A stretch of 64,000 nt of DNA, taken from the NCBI RefSeq assembly GCF_000506985.1, contig NZ_KI650980.1, positions 496,001-560,000 of the forward strand, read 5' to 3'. The position numbers and the translations under genes are program-made. The stretch comes from Advenella kashmirensis W13003. Its GTDB lineage: Bacteria; Pseudomonadota; Gammaproteobacteria; Burkholderiales; Burkholderiaceae_B. Within the stretch, counting starts at the first letter, position 1, and each line of letters starts with the position of its first letter. The notes beneath the pieces were generated by a model. That model made no database searches, was not told the origin of the DNA, and saw only the letters and a program-made list of their open reading frames with translations. This document shows positions 1 to 8,985 of this stretch, in pieces.

Positions 1-518
1 TTGAGTTTTTCCAGTTTGGTCAGGCCATCGACCAGGTTGGCCACATCGGGGTTGAATTTTTCAGCCAGCTCTGCCTTGGAAACATTCTGGTCTTCGATCA
101 CGTCATGCAACAGGGCAGCCATCAGTGCGTTGGAATCGAGTTTCCAGCCTGCGCAAATTTCAGTGACGGCAATCGGGTGGGTGATGTAGGGTGCGCCGGA
201 AGAGCGGAACTGCCCAAGGTGAGCCTGGTCGGCGAAGCGGTAGGCTTCACGGACCTTGTCGATTTCTTTGCTGTCCATATAGGTGGACAGCATTTCGGTC
301 AGGTGCGCCAGCGAGGCGATGACCGGTTCATGGCGGGTCGAACTGTTCGGGATGGCCTGGGGCGGAATGCGTTGTTCGTCATTTTGCTGCTTTGACGCGA
401 CCCCAGGCGCTGCGGTGATTTTCTGTGTCTGGCTGTGGCTGACCCGATTTTTTCGCCGGAAAGGAGAGCCGGCACGCAGTGCATGCAGCAGCGAAGAAGA
501 AGCGTCCTTAAGTCCCAT
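1..518 (-). CDS. spoT: Bifunctional (p)ppGpp synthetase/hydrolase, N-terminal part (runs off window)
   Basis: This is the first 172 codons of a RelA/SpoT homologue that makes and degrades the alarmone (p)ppGpp in the cytoplasm. The reading frame is open from an ATG at 516-518 to the window edge. After a variable N-terminal stretch of about 60 residues it shows the start of the HD hydrolase domain, including ITHPIAV and the metal-binding LLHDVIED, then DGLTKLEK. An intact HD motif suggests a SpoT-type bifunctional enzyme rather than a synthetase-only RelA, but the synthetase, TGS and ACT domains lie outside the window. It follows rpoZ by 22 bp on the same strand, and the gmk-rpoZ-spoT order is common in proteobacteria. 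Identity is firm; the exact paralogue name is inferred. Confidence 0.93.
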   Translation of the reverse strand, partial: MGLKDASSSLLHALRAGSPFRRKNRVSHSQTQKITAAPGVASKQQNDEQRIPPQAIPNSSTRHEPVIASLAHLTEMLSTYMDSKEIDKVREAYRFADQAHLGQFRSSGAPYITHPIAVTEICAGWKLDSNALMAALLHDVIEDQNVSKAELAEKFNPDVANLVDGLTKLEKL

Positions 519-540
519 ATCAGCCAGCCTGCACCTGAAA

Positions 541-747
541 TCAGGTCGGCACTTTGCGCAGCATTTCCGCTCCGGTCAGGCCTTCGGCAATTTCGCGCAG
601 CGCGATCACGGTGGGTTTGTCCTTGTCCGGATCGACACGGGGTTCGTGGCCCTGGGCCAGTTCACGGGCGCGGTAGGTTGCGGCCAGTGTGAGGTTGAAG
701 CGGTTGGGGATGTGCATCATGCAATCATCGACAGTAATACGAGCCAT
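541..747 (-). CDS. rpoZ: DNA-directed RNA polymerase omega subunit
   Basis: This 68-residue protein matches the small omega subunit that helps beta-prime fold and assemble into RNA polymerase and takes part in ppGpp binding. It begins [10 protein letters not shown], with the family segment [16 protein letters not shown] and then [14 protein letters not shown]. The length is normal for betaproteobacteria, somewhat shorter than the enterobacterial protein. It lies 38 bp after gmk and 22 bp before spoT on the same strand, the usual arrangement, so co-transcription is likely. Confidence 0.96.
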   Translation of the reverse strand: MARITVDDCMMHIPNRFNLTLAATYRARELAQGHEPRVDPDKDKPTVIALREIAEGLTGAEMLRKVPT

Positions 748-785
748 GGTTTTGTCCTTAGCGGTTGGGCAAAAATAAAGTTAAC

Positions 786-1421
786 TTACCGGACGGAATC
801 AGAAATTCCGAGCTGTGAGAAGAGTTGCGCATGCCGGGCTGCCTGAGACTGGTATCGGAGCCTTGCGGCTGCAACGATTTTCTGTAATTCATTCAGGGCT
901 GTGGCAAAGTCTTCATTGATGATAACATATTCGCACTCTGGGGCGTGGGCGATTTCGTTTCCGGCCGCCAGTATCCGCCGTGTAATGACACTGGGAGCGT
1001 CTTGCCCGCGCTGCGTCAGCCGGGTTTCGAGCACGTCAATGGAGGGCGGCAGGATAAAAATGCCGGTGACGCCGGGAAAATGCTGGCGCACCTGGCGCGC
1101 ACCCTGCCAGTCGATCTCAAGCAGAATGTCCTTGCCCTGGGCAATGGCCTTTTCGATCGGCAGGCGCGGTGTCCCATAATAATTGTCGTGCACTTCTGCC
1201 CATTCGAGCAGCTGATCCTGCTCGCGCAGTTCAATAAATTTGTCTTTGGAGGTGAAATAATATTCGCGACCTTCCTGCTCGCCCGGCCGCGGATCACGCG
1301 TCGTGCAAGAGATGGAAAGCGAGATATTGGGGTCCTGTGCAAGCAGTGCATTGACCAGACTGGATTTGCCCGCGCCGCTGGGGGCGATAATCATGAAGAC
1401 ATTACCGGGAAATTTAAGCAT
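786..1421 (-). CDS. gmk: Guanylate kinase
   Basis: This 211-residue enzyme phosphorylates GMP to GDP with ATP, in the cytoplasm, for guanine nucleotide and ppGpp precursor supply. The P-loop APSGAGKSS lies at residues 13-21. It is followed by the GMP-binding region [19 protein letters not shown] and the segment [13 protein letters not shown]. The start [10 protein letters not shown] places the P-loop at the expected distance. It is the first gene of the minus-strand group gmk-rpoZ-spoT. A gap of 246 bp separates it from the divergent SDR gene, so its promoter should lie there. Confidence 0.96.
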   Translation of the reverse strand: MLKFPGNVFMIIAPSGAGKSSLVNALLAQDPNISLSISCTTRDPRPGEQEGREYYFTSKDKFIELREQDQLLEWAEVHDNYYGTPRLPIEKAIAQGKDILLEIDWQGARQVRQHFPGVTGIFILPPSIDVLETRLTQRGQDAPSVITRRILAAGNEIAHAPECEYVIINEDFATALNELQKIVAAARLRYQSQAARHAQLFSQLGISDSVR

Positions 1422-1667
1422 AATGATAACGGTGGCGGCAAAAGAAAATCATAGCAAAAAACGTCGGTGTTTTCGTCAATCCTTCGTCTCTGGCGCGTTT
1501 TTGTCCAGGAGCTGACTTTTTTTTCGGTGCCTGGTTTGTTGCTGACCGCACTCTGACCGTACCGGCAGCGCTTGAAACAGCATGAAAAGTCTGCGGCCAG
1601 CCGTCATGTGACGATGATTCCAAACCTGATAGCATAGCGGTTCCGTTTCCAAAGGAGTAATAAGAAA

Positions 1668-2429
1668 ATGAATACCCCCTCTCTGAAAGTCGCTGTGGTC
1701 ACCGGTGCCGGTTCGGGCATCGGACGCGCGGTTGCGCTTGAGTTGCTGGGCACCGGCTACGCGGTCGTGCTGGCGGGTCGACGCGCCGAAGCGCTGGAGA
1801 AAACCCGTACGGCGGCCGGAGCAGACGCGACGCGGGCCTTGGTAGTGCCCACCGATGTGACCAGTGAGCAGGAGGTGCGCCGTTTGTTTGACACGGCGCA
1901 GCGAGAATACGGACGAATCGACGTGCTCTTTAATAATGCCGGCCGCGGCGGTACCCCCGTACCGGTAGATGAATTTTCGGCACAGGAATGGCGCGACATT
2001 GTCGACGTTAATCTGACGGGCATGTTTCTCTGCGCCCAGGCTGCGTTTCGGGCCATGCGCCATCAGGACCCGCAGGGGGGGCGCATCATCAATAACGGCT
2101 CAATTTCAGCCCACGCGCCACGGCCGATGAGCATTGCGTATACCGCCACCAAGCATGCGGTCACCGGATTGACCAAATCGCTGTCGCTCGATGGCCGTGC
2201 CTACAATATTGCCTGCGGCCAGGTAGATATCGGCAACGCCGGCACCGATATGACGCAACGCATGCAAAAAGGCATCATTCAGGCCAATGGCGAGGTGCAG
2301 GTCGAGCCGGTCATGGATGTGGCCCACGTGGCGCAGACCGTACGCGCCATGTGCGAGTTTCCGCTGGAAACCAATGTGCAGTTTGTCACGATCATGGCAA
2401 CCAAAATGCCTTTTGTCGGACGGGGGTAG
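1668..2429 (+). CDS. SDR family NAD(P)-dependent oxidoreductase
   Basis: This is a 253-residue classical short-chain dehydrogenase/reductase. The cofactor motif TGAGSGIG is at residues 12-19, an acidic D63 follows beta-4, and NNAG is at 89-92. The catalytic residues are S145, Y158 and K162 (YTATK). The arginines after beta-2 (GRRAE) suggest NADPH preference, which is an inference. The substrate cannot be read from the sequence. AAAGGAG at about 1651 is a ribosome binding site for the ATG. It is followed 98 bp later by a pirin gene on the same strand. Confidence 0.88.
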   Translation: MNTPSLKVAVVTGAGSGIGRAVALELLGTGYAVVLAGRRAEALEKTRTAAGADATRALVVPTDVTSEQEVRRLFDTAQREYGRIDVLFNNAGRGGTPVPVDEFSAQEWRDIVDVNLTGMFLCAQAAFRAMRHQDPQGGRIINNGSISAHAPRPMSIAYTATKHAVTGLTKSLSLDGRAYNIACGQVDIGNAGTDMTQRMQKGIIQANGEVQVEPVMDVAHVAQTVRAMCEFPLETNVQFVTIMATKMPFVGRG

Positions 2430-2527
2430 GCTTGTCTTTGCCGGTGCCTGGATGTTGCTGGCCGGTGCCGTTTTCAGCTCAGGGCCGCCAGGCCCGACGG
2501 TGTGAAACTTAACATAGGGAGCATGAT

Positions 2528-3400
2528 ATGACGATTCAGATAATCAATCCCCGGCTGGCTGATGTCGGCGGTATTCCGGTTGCGCGTGCCTTGCCCAACC
2601 GGGCACGGCGCACGATCGGCTCCTGGTGTTTCCTGGATCATGCCGGGCCGGCGCGTTTTGAGGCCGGCAATCCCGGCATGCAGGTCGGCGAGCACCCGCA
2701 TATCAATTTGCAGACTTTTACCTGGATGCTGGAAGGTGAAGTGCTGCACAAGGATAGCCTGGGCAACGAAAAGCTGATCCGCCGCGGACAGGTGAACCTG
2801 ATGACGGCAGGGCACGGCATCGCGCATACCGAACAGACCCCGCCCGGAATTGATGTGCTGCATGCGGTGCAGCTATGGATTGCGCTGCCCGAACTGGAAA
2901 CACCCATTGCACCCGCTTTTGACCATTATCCTGAATTGCCACAGTGGATGGAAGACGGAGCCACATTCACACTGCTCACCGGCGAGTTTGCCGACCGCCG
3001 TGCGCCCACACGCCAGTACACGCCGTTAGTGGGTGTTGATATTCAGATGCAGGGGCAGACTCAGGTTGATCTGGCGCTGCTCCCGGAGTTCGAATACGGT
3101 GTGTTCGTCATTACCGGTGAACCGGCCATCATTGACGGGACACGCGTTGAGCTGAACGACGTTGCCTATTTGGGAACGGGCAATCATACTGTACAGATCA
3201 AGTCTACAGCAGATACCCGGCTCATGTTATTGGGTGGCGCACCGATTGATGTTCCCGATTTCCAGATATGGTGGAATTTTGTCGGCTCGCGTAAGGACAT
3301 CATTCAGGCGCAAAAAGACTGGAACGCCCACGATCCGCGTTTCGGTAAAGTCGATACCGACATGAAGCGCCTGATCCCGCCGGACCTGCCCTGGGCGTAA
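2528..3400 (+). CDS. Pirin family protein
   Basis: This 290-residue protein is a bicupin of the pirin family. The N-terminal cupin carries the metal-site signature GEHPHINLQTFTWMLEGEV near residues 57-75, a second conserved block MTAGHGIAHTE follows, and a pirin C-terminal domain occupies roughly 180-280. Some family members act as quercetin 2,3-dioxygenases and others modulate enzymes by protein contact, so the role here is open. It is convergent with yicC, whose stop lies only 30 bp away. The run AGGGAG just before the ATG is a good ribosome binding site. Confidence 0.88.
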   Translation: MTIQIINPRLADVGGIPVARALPNRARRTIGSWCFLDHAGPARFEAGNPGMQVGEHPHINLQTFTWMLEGEVLHKDSLGNEKLIRRGQVNLMTAGHGIAHTEQTPPGIDVLHAVQLWIALPELETPIAPAFDHYPELPQWMEDGATFTLLTGEFADRRAPTRQYTPLVGVDIQMQGQTQVDLALLPEFEYGVFVITGEPAIIDGTRVELNDVAYLGTGNHTVQIKSTADTRLMLLGGAPIDVPDFQIWWNFVGSRKDIIQAQKDWNAHDPRFGKVDTDMKRLIPPDLPWA

Positions 3401-3430
3401 AGACACAATCGGAAAAACAGACCTGCTGAT

Positions 3431-4363
3431 CTATTCGATATTCTGCGCCTGTTCCCGTAGTTGTTCAATCAACAGCTTCAGATCAATGACCGACTGCGTG
3501 ATTTCCAGGGAGCTGGATTTAGAACCAAGCGTATTGACTTCCCGGTTCATTTCCTGGAACAGGAAATCCAGTCGTTTACCCAGGCTGAGCGTCTTGGCGG
3601 CTGATTTTGATTCTGATTTGCCGGTAGACAGAATGACGCTGAGTTCCTGCAGGTGTGCGGCAAGCCGGGTCAGCTCTTCTGCGACGTCAATGCGTAGCGA
3701 AAAAAGGGACGATTCGGCTGCAATCCTGGCTGAAAGTTCTGACCCGCTGATCTGTTCGAATCCACCAGGGCAGGCCACCTTCAGGCTATCGGTCAGTTTT
3801 CCTGCCAGCTTTTTGCGATATTCGTCCAGTATTTCAGGCAGCCGCTGCTCAATGACGGCAATGACCTTTTTCATTTCCTCGGCCGCTTCCAGCATGGCGC
3901 TCGCCAGTCGCTGTCCTTCCCTGGCACGGGCCAGGATGAGTTCCTGAAGTGCGCTGCGGCTGGCCTGCATGCACTGGTTCAACCACATGGCCGGCGAATC
4001 GTCCTCATCGTACTCATTGGGGGCAGGCCAGTGCAGCAGGTCGCTCATGCCTGGGGCTGTCAGATCGGGAATGATTTTTTTGGCCGCCAGATAGCGTTCG
4101 TTGATCAGTGTCAGTTGCTCGTCTTCAAATGCGTGCTGCTGCAGGCTGCCCGAGCGGGCGAATGAGACCCGCACTTCAAGTTTGCCGCGCTTCAGGTGGC
4201 TGGATAGCAGTTCCCTGATGGCCGTTTCTGCATGACGCAATTCATCGGGTATTCGGAAGGCCAGATCAAGATAGCGGCTGTTGACACCTTTGAGTTCGAC
4301 GCTGACGCTGCCGAGAAGAAATTCGGAGCGGGCACTGCCAAAAGCCGTCATGCTGTGAATCAT
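3431..4363 (-). CDS. yicC: YicC/YloC family endoribonuclease
   Basis: This 310-residue protein has the family N-terminus MIHSMTAFGSA, the segment VELKGVNSRYLDLAFRIP and the conserved C-terminus KRLDFLFQEMNREVNTLGSKS. Family members are cytoplasmic endoribonucleases linked to RNA turnover and stationary phase survival. An upstream in-frame ATG at 4438 exists, but MIHSMTAFG is the near-invariant family start, so 4363 is chosen. The gene is divergent from rph, another RNA-processing enzyme; this pairing is common in bacteria. Confidence 0.92.
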   Translation of the reverse strand: MIHSMTAFGSARSEFLLGSVSVELKGVNSRYLDLAFRIPDELRHAETAIRELLSSHLKRGKLEVRVSFARSGSLQQHAFEDEQLTLINERYLAAKKIIPDLTAPGMSDLLHWPAPNEYDEDDSPAMWLNQCMQASRSALQELILARAREGQRLASAMLEAAEEMKKVIAVIEQRLPEILDEYRKKLAGKLTDSLKVACPGGFEQISGSELSARIAAESSLFSLRIDVAEELTRLAAHLQELSVILSTGKSESKSAAKTLSLGKRLDFLFQEMNREVNTLGSKSSSLEITQSVIDLKLLIEQLREQAQNIE

Positions 4364-4525
4364 ATATTGTCCGGTATGATTAAGATTATTGAGCCTGCGC
4401 AAATACGGGGCAGCAGACCTTTCGGAAAAGCCAGTCATTGACTGATCAGATTATAAGTGATGCAAATGACCATTTTGTGTGCGCGGCGCACTACAATGTA
4501 ACGATTAATAATCAATGAGGATATT

Positions 4526-5272
4526 ATGCCCAGCGCAGATCTCAAACTGAACTTTGCCCGACCGTCCGGACGCGAACACGATATGATTCGGCCACTTTCT
4601 GTTACGCGCAGTTACACTCGTTATGCAGAAGGCTCTGTCCTGATCGAGGCGGGTAATACCCGTGTGCTGTGCAATGCGTCGGTGCTCGACAGCGTGCCCC
4701 CGTTTCTGCGCGGAAAAGGGCAGGGCTGGGTCACCGCCGAATATGGCATGTTGCCCCGTTCTACGCACACGCGTTCCGACCGCGAAGCCGCGCGTGGCAA
4801 GCAAAGCGGCCGCACGCAGGAAATCCAGCGACTGATTGGACGCAGTCTGCGTGCAGTCATGGATATGCAAAAGCTGGGCGAGCGCACCATCCAGATCGAT
4901 TGCGACGTCATCCAGGCCGATGGCGGCACGCGCTGCGCCAGTATTACGGGCGCCTGGATTGCCATGGCTGATGCGGTCAGCTCGCTGCTCGGCAAGGGTC
5001 TGCTTACCTCCAACCCGCTGAATGATCGGGTTGCGGCCATTTCAGTCGGCATGTACAAGGGCCACGCCGTGCTGGATCTGGACTACGAAGAAGATTCGGC
5101 CTGCGATGCCGATATGAACGTGGTGATGACCGGTTCCGGGCAATTCGTTGAAGTGCAGGGAACAGCCGAAGGGCAGGTATTCAGTCGCCAAGATCTCGAT
5201 AGCCTGCTGGCGCTGGCCGAATCAGGTATTGCGCGTTTGTTGCGTGAGCAGCAATCGGCCTGGCCTGTGTAA
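4526..5272 (+). CDS. rph: Ribonuclease PH
   Basis: This 248-residue phosphorolytic exoribonuclease trims the 3' ends of tRNA precursors using inorganic phosphate. It begins with a typical [17 protein letters not shown] region. It then shows [17 protein letters not shown], the phosphate-binding [16 protein letters not shown], and [19 protein letters not shown]. The length matches the family (about 240 residues). It starts a plus-strand run rph-rdgB-hemW with 56 bp to rdgB and a 4 bp overlap between rdgB and hemW. Confidence 0.96.
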   Translation: MPSADLKLNFARPSGREHDMIRPLSVTRSYTRYAEGSVLIEAGNTRVLCNASVLDSVPPFLRGKGQGWVTAEYGMLPRSTHTRSDREAARGKQSGRTQEIQRLIGRSLRAVMDMQKLGERTIQIDCDVIQADGGTRCASITGAWIAMADAVSSLLGKGLLTSNPLNDRVAAISVGMYKGHAVLDLDYEEDSACDADMNVVMTGSGQFVEVQGTAEGQVFSRQDLDSLLALAESGIARLLREQQSAWPV

Positions 5273-5328
5273 TCGACAATACCGGGCGAACACGTCCGGC
5301 AATAATTTTTTGGATATAGAGTAGAGAT

Positions 5329-5922
5329 ATGGATGTTGTACTGGCTTCGGGAAACAAAGGCAAGTTGCGTGAGTTCAGCGCACTCTTCGCGCCATTGGGT
5401 ATGCGCCTGATCCCGCAACAAGAGTTGAATGTGTCTGAGGCGCCCGAACCGTTTCATACGTTTGTCGAAAATGCACTGGCCAAGGCACGTCATGCCAGCC
5501 GGCATACCGGCCTGCCTGCGCTGGCAGATGATTCGGGCCTGGCAGTCCAGGCGCTGGACGGCGCGCCCGGCGTGCTGTCCGCTCGCTATGCCACTCTGTT
5601 TGGCGAAGAAAAATCCGACGCAGCCAACAACCGGCGTTTACTGCTTGAGCTGGAGCAGCATCAGAACCGTCGGGCGGCCTATATTGCGGTACTGGTCTTT
5701 GTGCGATCAGAAAACGATCCCTGTCCGATCATTGCACAAGGAACCTGGCCGGGAGAAATTGCCCATGCGCCTGCCGGCGAAAACGGCTTCGGCTATGACC
5801 CGTATTTCTATCTGCCTGAACTGGGCAAAACGGCTGCGCAACTTGATCCTCAGGTTAAAAACAGCGTGAGTCACCGGGCCATGGCGCTGCGGCGTCTGCT
5901 GGCTGATCTGGAAGCGTCGTGA
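5329..5922 (+). CDS. rdgB: XTP/dITP diphosphatase (non-canonical purine NTP pyrophosphatase)
   Basis: This 197-residue protein hydrolyses dITP, ITP and XTP to the monophosphates and so keeps deaminated purines out of DNA and RNA. It has the N-terminal VLASGNKGKLREF, the substrate-site PALADDSGLAVQALDGAPGVLSARYA and the C-terminal GENGFGYDPYFYLPE and SHRAMALR. These are all hallmarks of the Ham1/RdgB family. The stop overlaps the GTG start of hemW by four bases (GTGA), indicating translational coupling. Confidence 0.95.
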   Translation: MDVVLASGNKGKLREFSALFAPLGMRLIPQQELNVSEAPEPFHTFVENALAKARHASRHTGLPALADDSGLAVQALDGAPGVLSARYATLFGEEKSDAANNRRLLLELEQHQNRRAAYIAVLVFVRSENDPCPIIAQGTWPGEIAHAPAGENGFGYDPYFYLPELGKTAAQLDPQVKNSVSHRAMALRRLLADLEAS

Positions 5923-7127
5923 TCGAAACTGCCATTCCCCTGCAGCGTCTGAAGCCGGCTATCGGTTTTACCCAAGGGCTGCCGCCACTGTCGCTGTATA
6001 TTCACGTGCCCTGGTGCGTGCGCAAATGCCCCTATTGCGATTTCAACTCCCACGAAAGAAAGCAGGAGATCCCCGAAGCACGTTATCTGGCTGCGTTGCG
6101 CCGTGATCTGGAGGCGACACTGCCGCTGGTCTGGGGGCGTACAGTCTATACCGTCTTTATTGGCGGCGGCACGCCAAGTCTGCTATCGGGTGAAGCGATT
6201 GAGCAGATGCTGGCCATGGTGCGTTCTTATCTTCCATTGACGCCCGACGCCGAAATCACCATGGAAGCCAACCCGGGCACGGCAGAGGCCGATCGCTTTG
6301 CGCAGTACGCCGCTGCGGGTGTGAACCGGATTTCCCTTGGTGTGCAAAGTTTTGACGATCAGGCCCTGCAGCAACTGGGACGGATTCATAATGCTGCGCA
6401 GGCTGAACAAGCGATTGCGCTGGCCATGAGTGCCGTTGATCAGGTCAATATCGATCTGATGTACGCATTGCCCGGCCAGACCGTCGGGAAAGCCCGTGCC
6501 GATGTGCAGCGGGCATTGCAGTTTGGAACGCAGCACCTGTCGTTATACCATTTGACGATGGAGCCCAATACGGTGTTTGCCAAATATCCGCCCAAAGGCC
6601 TGCCTGACGAAGACAGTGCTGCCGATATTCAGGACATGCTGCTGCAGGCAACGCAAGAGGCCGGTTTTGAGCATTATGAGATTTCAGCGTATGCACGGCC
6701 AGGCTGTCGTGCCCGCCATAATTTGAATTATTGGGAGTTCGGCGACTATATCGGCATCGGTCCGGGCGCCCACAGCAAGCTGTCGTTCCATGACAGGATT
6801 ATCCGCCGCGCCAATATCAAGCATCCGCAAGGCTGGATGGATCGTACGCTGGATGGCGATGGCTCGGCTCGCCTCATGTCCGAGCAGGTTCTGACGGTAG
6901 GCGACCTGCCTTTTGAGTTCATGCTCAACGCCTTGCGTCTGGTCAATGGCGTGCCAGCTACACTCTTTCAGGAGCGTACCAGTCTGTCGCTACTGACGGT
7001 AGCACCAACAATCCGCAAGGCGGTTGAACGCGGCTTGCTCAAGTCCGACCCGCTGACGATCTGCCCCACGGAACAGGGACAGGCCTTCCTGAATGATCTG
7101 CAGGCCATGTTTCTGCCGTCGGAATGA
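5919..7127 (+). CDS. hemW: Radical SAM heme chaperone HemW
   Basis: This 402-residue protein belongs to the HemW group, once annotated as oxygen-independent coproporphyrinogen III oxidase-like. It shows YIHVPWCVRKCPYCDFNSH, in which the CxxxCxxC triad plus an extra Cys binds a 4Fe-4S cluster and SAM. GGGTPSLLS and the TMEANPG segment follow. HemW inserts heme into respiratory proteins rather than oxidising coproporphyrinogen; this is family knowledge. The start is GTG at 5919, overlapping the rdgB stop. The C-terminal HemN_C region is present. Confidence 0.93.
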   Translation: MIETAIPLQRLKPAIGFTQGLPPLSLYIHVPWCVRKCPYCDFNSHERKQEIPEARYLAALRRDLEATLPLVWGRTVYTVFIGGGTPSLLSGEAIEQMLAMVRSYLPLTPDAEITMEANPGTAEADRFAQYAAAGVNRISLGVQSFDDQALQQLGRIHNAAQAEQAIALAMSAVDQVNIDLMYALPGQTVGKARADVQRALQFGTQHLSLYHLTMEPNTVFAKYPPKGLPDEDSAADIQDMLLQATQEAGFEHYEISAYARPGCRARHNLNYWEFGDYIGIGPGAHSKLSFHDRIIRRANIKHPQGWMDRTLDGDGSARLMSEQVLTVGDLPFEFMLNALRLVNGVPATLFQERTSLSLLTVAPTIRKAVERGLLKSDPLTICPTEQGQAFLNDLQAMFLPSE

Positions 7128-7133
7128 TCATAT

Positions 7134-7180
7134 GGCGGCACGAGGCGAGTTGATATGACTTACTCAGCCACTCGGCCGCC
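7134..7180 (+). terminator. Hairpin after hemW (possible terminator without U-tract)
   Basis: GGCGGC (7134-7139), a bulged A and CGAG (7141-7144) pair with CTCG (7171-7174) and GCCGCC (7175-7180), with an inner partly paired loop. It begins 6 bp after the hemW stop. There is no run of T after it, so a rho-independent terminator is uncertain; it could protect the mRNA 3' end or simply separate hemW from glnA. Confidence 0.35.
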
Positions 7181-7241
7181 ACCGTCGTGCAGCAGCGATG
7201 CTGTCTTATTCTGGTGCGCTCCGGCACGCAAGCACAAAAAA

Positions 7242-7278
7242 GGTGCGCGACTTGCACCAAAAAGCACTAAAATGGTGC
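7242..7278 (+). promoter_or_regulatory. NtrC binding region upstream of glnA
   Basis: GCACTAAAATGGTGC at 7264-7278 is a close match to the NtrC (NRI) dyad GCAC-N7-GTGC. Just upstream, GGTGC at 7242-7246 and GCACC at 7254-7258 are further half-sites in the opposite arrangement. The main dyad is centred about 74 bp upstream of the start site predicted from the sigma-54 promoter at 7319. That is in the range where an enhancer-bound activator can loop to sigma-54 polymerase. The gene for NtrC itself lies 3 kb downstream. Confidence 0.75.
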
Positions 7279-7318
7279 GATATGGCGCACTCATGCCTTG
7301 CGTCCGGTCATTTATTGT

Positions 7319-7334
7319 TGGCACGATATTTGCT
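7319..7334 (+). promoter_or_regulatory. Sigma-54 (-24/-12) promoter of glnA
   Basis: TGGCACGATATTTGCT fits the sigma-54 consensus TGGCACG-N4-TTGC(A/T) at every defined position, with the GG and GC elements correctly spaced. The -12 GC is about 60 bp upstream of the glnA ATG. It sits downstream of NtrC boxes, as in the enterobacterial glnAp2 promoter. Confidence 0.85.
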
Positions 7335-7393
7335 CTATCAACAGGCATAAGGCCGGCCAGGCCCTGTCATTGGACATTACTCATGGAGATAGT

Positions 7394-8806
7394 ATGACAA
7401 CCCCTCAAGACGTTCTTAAGCTGATTGGTGATCGTGAAGTGACTTTTGTCGATTTCCGGTTTACCGATACCGTCGGTAAAGAACACCACATGACCATTCC
7501 ATCCAAACTGCTGGACGAAGATAAATTCGAATCCGGTCAGGCATTCGATGGTTCCTCCATCGCCGGCTGGAAAGGCATTGAGGCTTCCGACATGCTCCTG
7601 ATCCCCGACGCCAAATCGGCGCGCCTGGATCCGTTCCGTGAAGAGCCCACCCTGATCATGACCTGCGACGTGGTCGAGCCGTCCGATCTGAAAGGCTACG
7701 ATCGCGATCCGCGCTCTCTGGCCAAACGCGCCGAAGCGTATCTGAAATCCAGTGGCCTGGGCGATACCGCCTATTTTGGGCCGGAACCTGAATTCTTCGT
7801 TTTCGATGGTATTACCTGGACAGACGATATGTCCGGCTGCTCATTCAAAATCAAATCCGACGAAGCCCCCTGGTCTTCAGGTACTGAGTCCGAGTCAGGC
7901 AACCTGGGACATCGTCCGCGCGTCAAGGGCGGTTATGTGCCTGTGTCGCCTGTTGATTCCTTTGCCGATCTGCGTTCTGAAATGAGCCTGATCCTGGAAG
8001 AGCAGGGCGTGCCTGTTGAAATTCACCACCATGAAGTGGCCGGTGCCGGCCAGCTGGAAATTGGCACCCAGTTCTCTACGCTGGTACAACGTGCCGACTG
8101 GAACCAGATTCTCAAATATACCGTCCATAATGTGGCGCATATGTATGGCAAAACGGCGACGTTCATGCCCAAGCCCCTGTTTGGCGATAATGGTTCAGGC
8201 ATGCACGTGCATCAATCCATCTGGAAAGATGGCCAGAACCTGTTTGCCGGCAACGGCTATGCCGGCCTGTCCGAATTCGCGCTGTTCTACATCGGCGGTA
8301 TTATCAAGCACGCGCGCGCACTGAATGCCATCACCAATCCGGGTACCAATTCCTATAAACGCCTGGTGCCGCATTACGAAGCGCCGGTCAAACTGGCTTA
8401 CTCCGCCCGTAACCGTTCCGCCTCAATCCGGATTCCTTACGTGGGTAATCCTAAAGGTCGCCGTATCGAAGCCCGTTTTCCCGATCCGCTGGCCAACCCT
8501 TACCTGGCTTTCTCTGCATTGATGATGGCCGGTCTGGATGGCGTGCAGAACAAGATTCATCCTGGCGATCCTGCAGACAAAAACCTGTACGATCTGCCGC
8601 CGGAAGAAGACAAGAAAATCCCGACCGTTGCTGCTTCGCTCGAAGAGGCGCTTGCTGCGCTGGATGCAGACCGCGAGTTTCTGACACGTGGTGGGGTGTT
8701 CAGCAATGACATGCTGGATGCCTATGTCGAACTGAAAATGCAGGAAGTGACCCGTCTTCGCATGACGCCGCACCCCGTTGAGTACGATCTGTACTACTCA
8801 ATATAA
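7394..8806 (+). CDS. glnA: Glutamine synthetase type I
   Basis: This 470-residue enzyme condenses glutamate and ammonia to glutamine with ATP as a dodecamer. It starts [11 protein letters not shown] after a GGAGATAG ribosome binding site. It contains FDGSSIAGW, the ATP/metal region [30 protein letters not shown] and [19 protein letters not shown] carries Tyr399, the adenylylation target of GlnE in class I-beta enzymes, so reversible adenylylation is expected. An in-frame alternative start upstream would overlap the sigma-54 promoter and is rejected. The gene leads the nitrogen-control cluster glnA-ntrB-ntrC. Confidence 0.98.
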   Translation: MTTPQDVLKLIGDREVTFVDFRFTDTVGKEHHMTIPSKLLDEDKFESGQAFDGSSIAGWKGIEASDMLLIPDAKSARLDPFREEPTLIMTCDVVEPSDLKGYDRDPRSLAKRAEAYLKSSGLGDTAYFGPEPEFFVFDGITWTDDMSGCSFKIKSDEAPWSSGTESESGNLGHRPRVKGGYVPVSPVDSFADLRSEMSLILEEQGVPVEIHHHEVAGAGQLEIGTQFSTLVQRADWNQILKYTVHNVAHMYGKTATFMPKPLFGDNGSGMHVHQSIWKDGQNLFAGNGYAGLSEFALFYIGGIIKHARALNAITNPGTNSYKRLVPHYEAPVKLAYSARNRSASIRIPYVGNPKGRRIEARFPDPLANPYLAFSALMMAGLDGVQNKIHPGDPADKNLYDLPPEEDKKIPTVAASLEEALAALDADREFLTRGGVFSNDMLDAYVELKMQEVTRLRMTPHPVEYDLYYSI

Positions 8807-8815
8807 GCAACGTGC

Positions 8816-8886
8816 CGGGCCGCTGCGGTTCAACCCAACCCTTCGGCCCGCGACTGATTGGTATGCGGCAGGCAACGTGCCTGCCG
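8816..8886 (+). promoter_or_regulatory. Tandem hairpins in the glnA-ntrB gap
   Basis: Two inverted repeats lie between glnA and ntrB. The first is CGGGCCG (8816-8822) with CGGCCCG (8844-8850). The second is a tight hairpin, CGGCAGGCA (8866-8874), loop ACG, TGCCTGCCG (8878-8886). Neither is followed by a T run. In enterobacteria a partial terminator between glnA and ntrB lowers ntrBC expression relative to glnA, and these hairpins could do the same; this is an inference. Confidence 0.4.
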
Positions 8887-8985
8887 ACTCAAGGCTGAAT
8901 CCGGCAGCATTGCCGCTTCGGTCCGGAATGATGACGTATCATCAATAACGACGCTGTTCGCGCCGTTGACACTCCAGGACCCACA

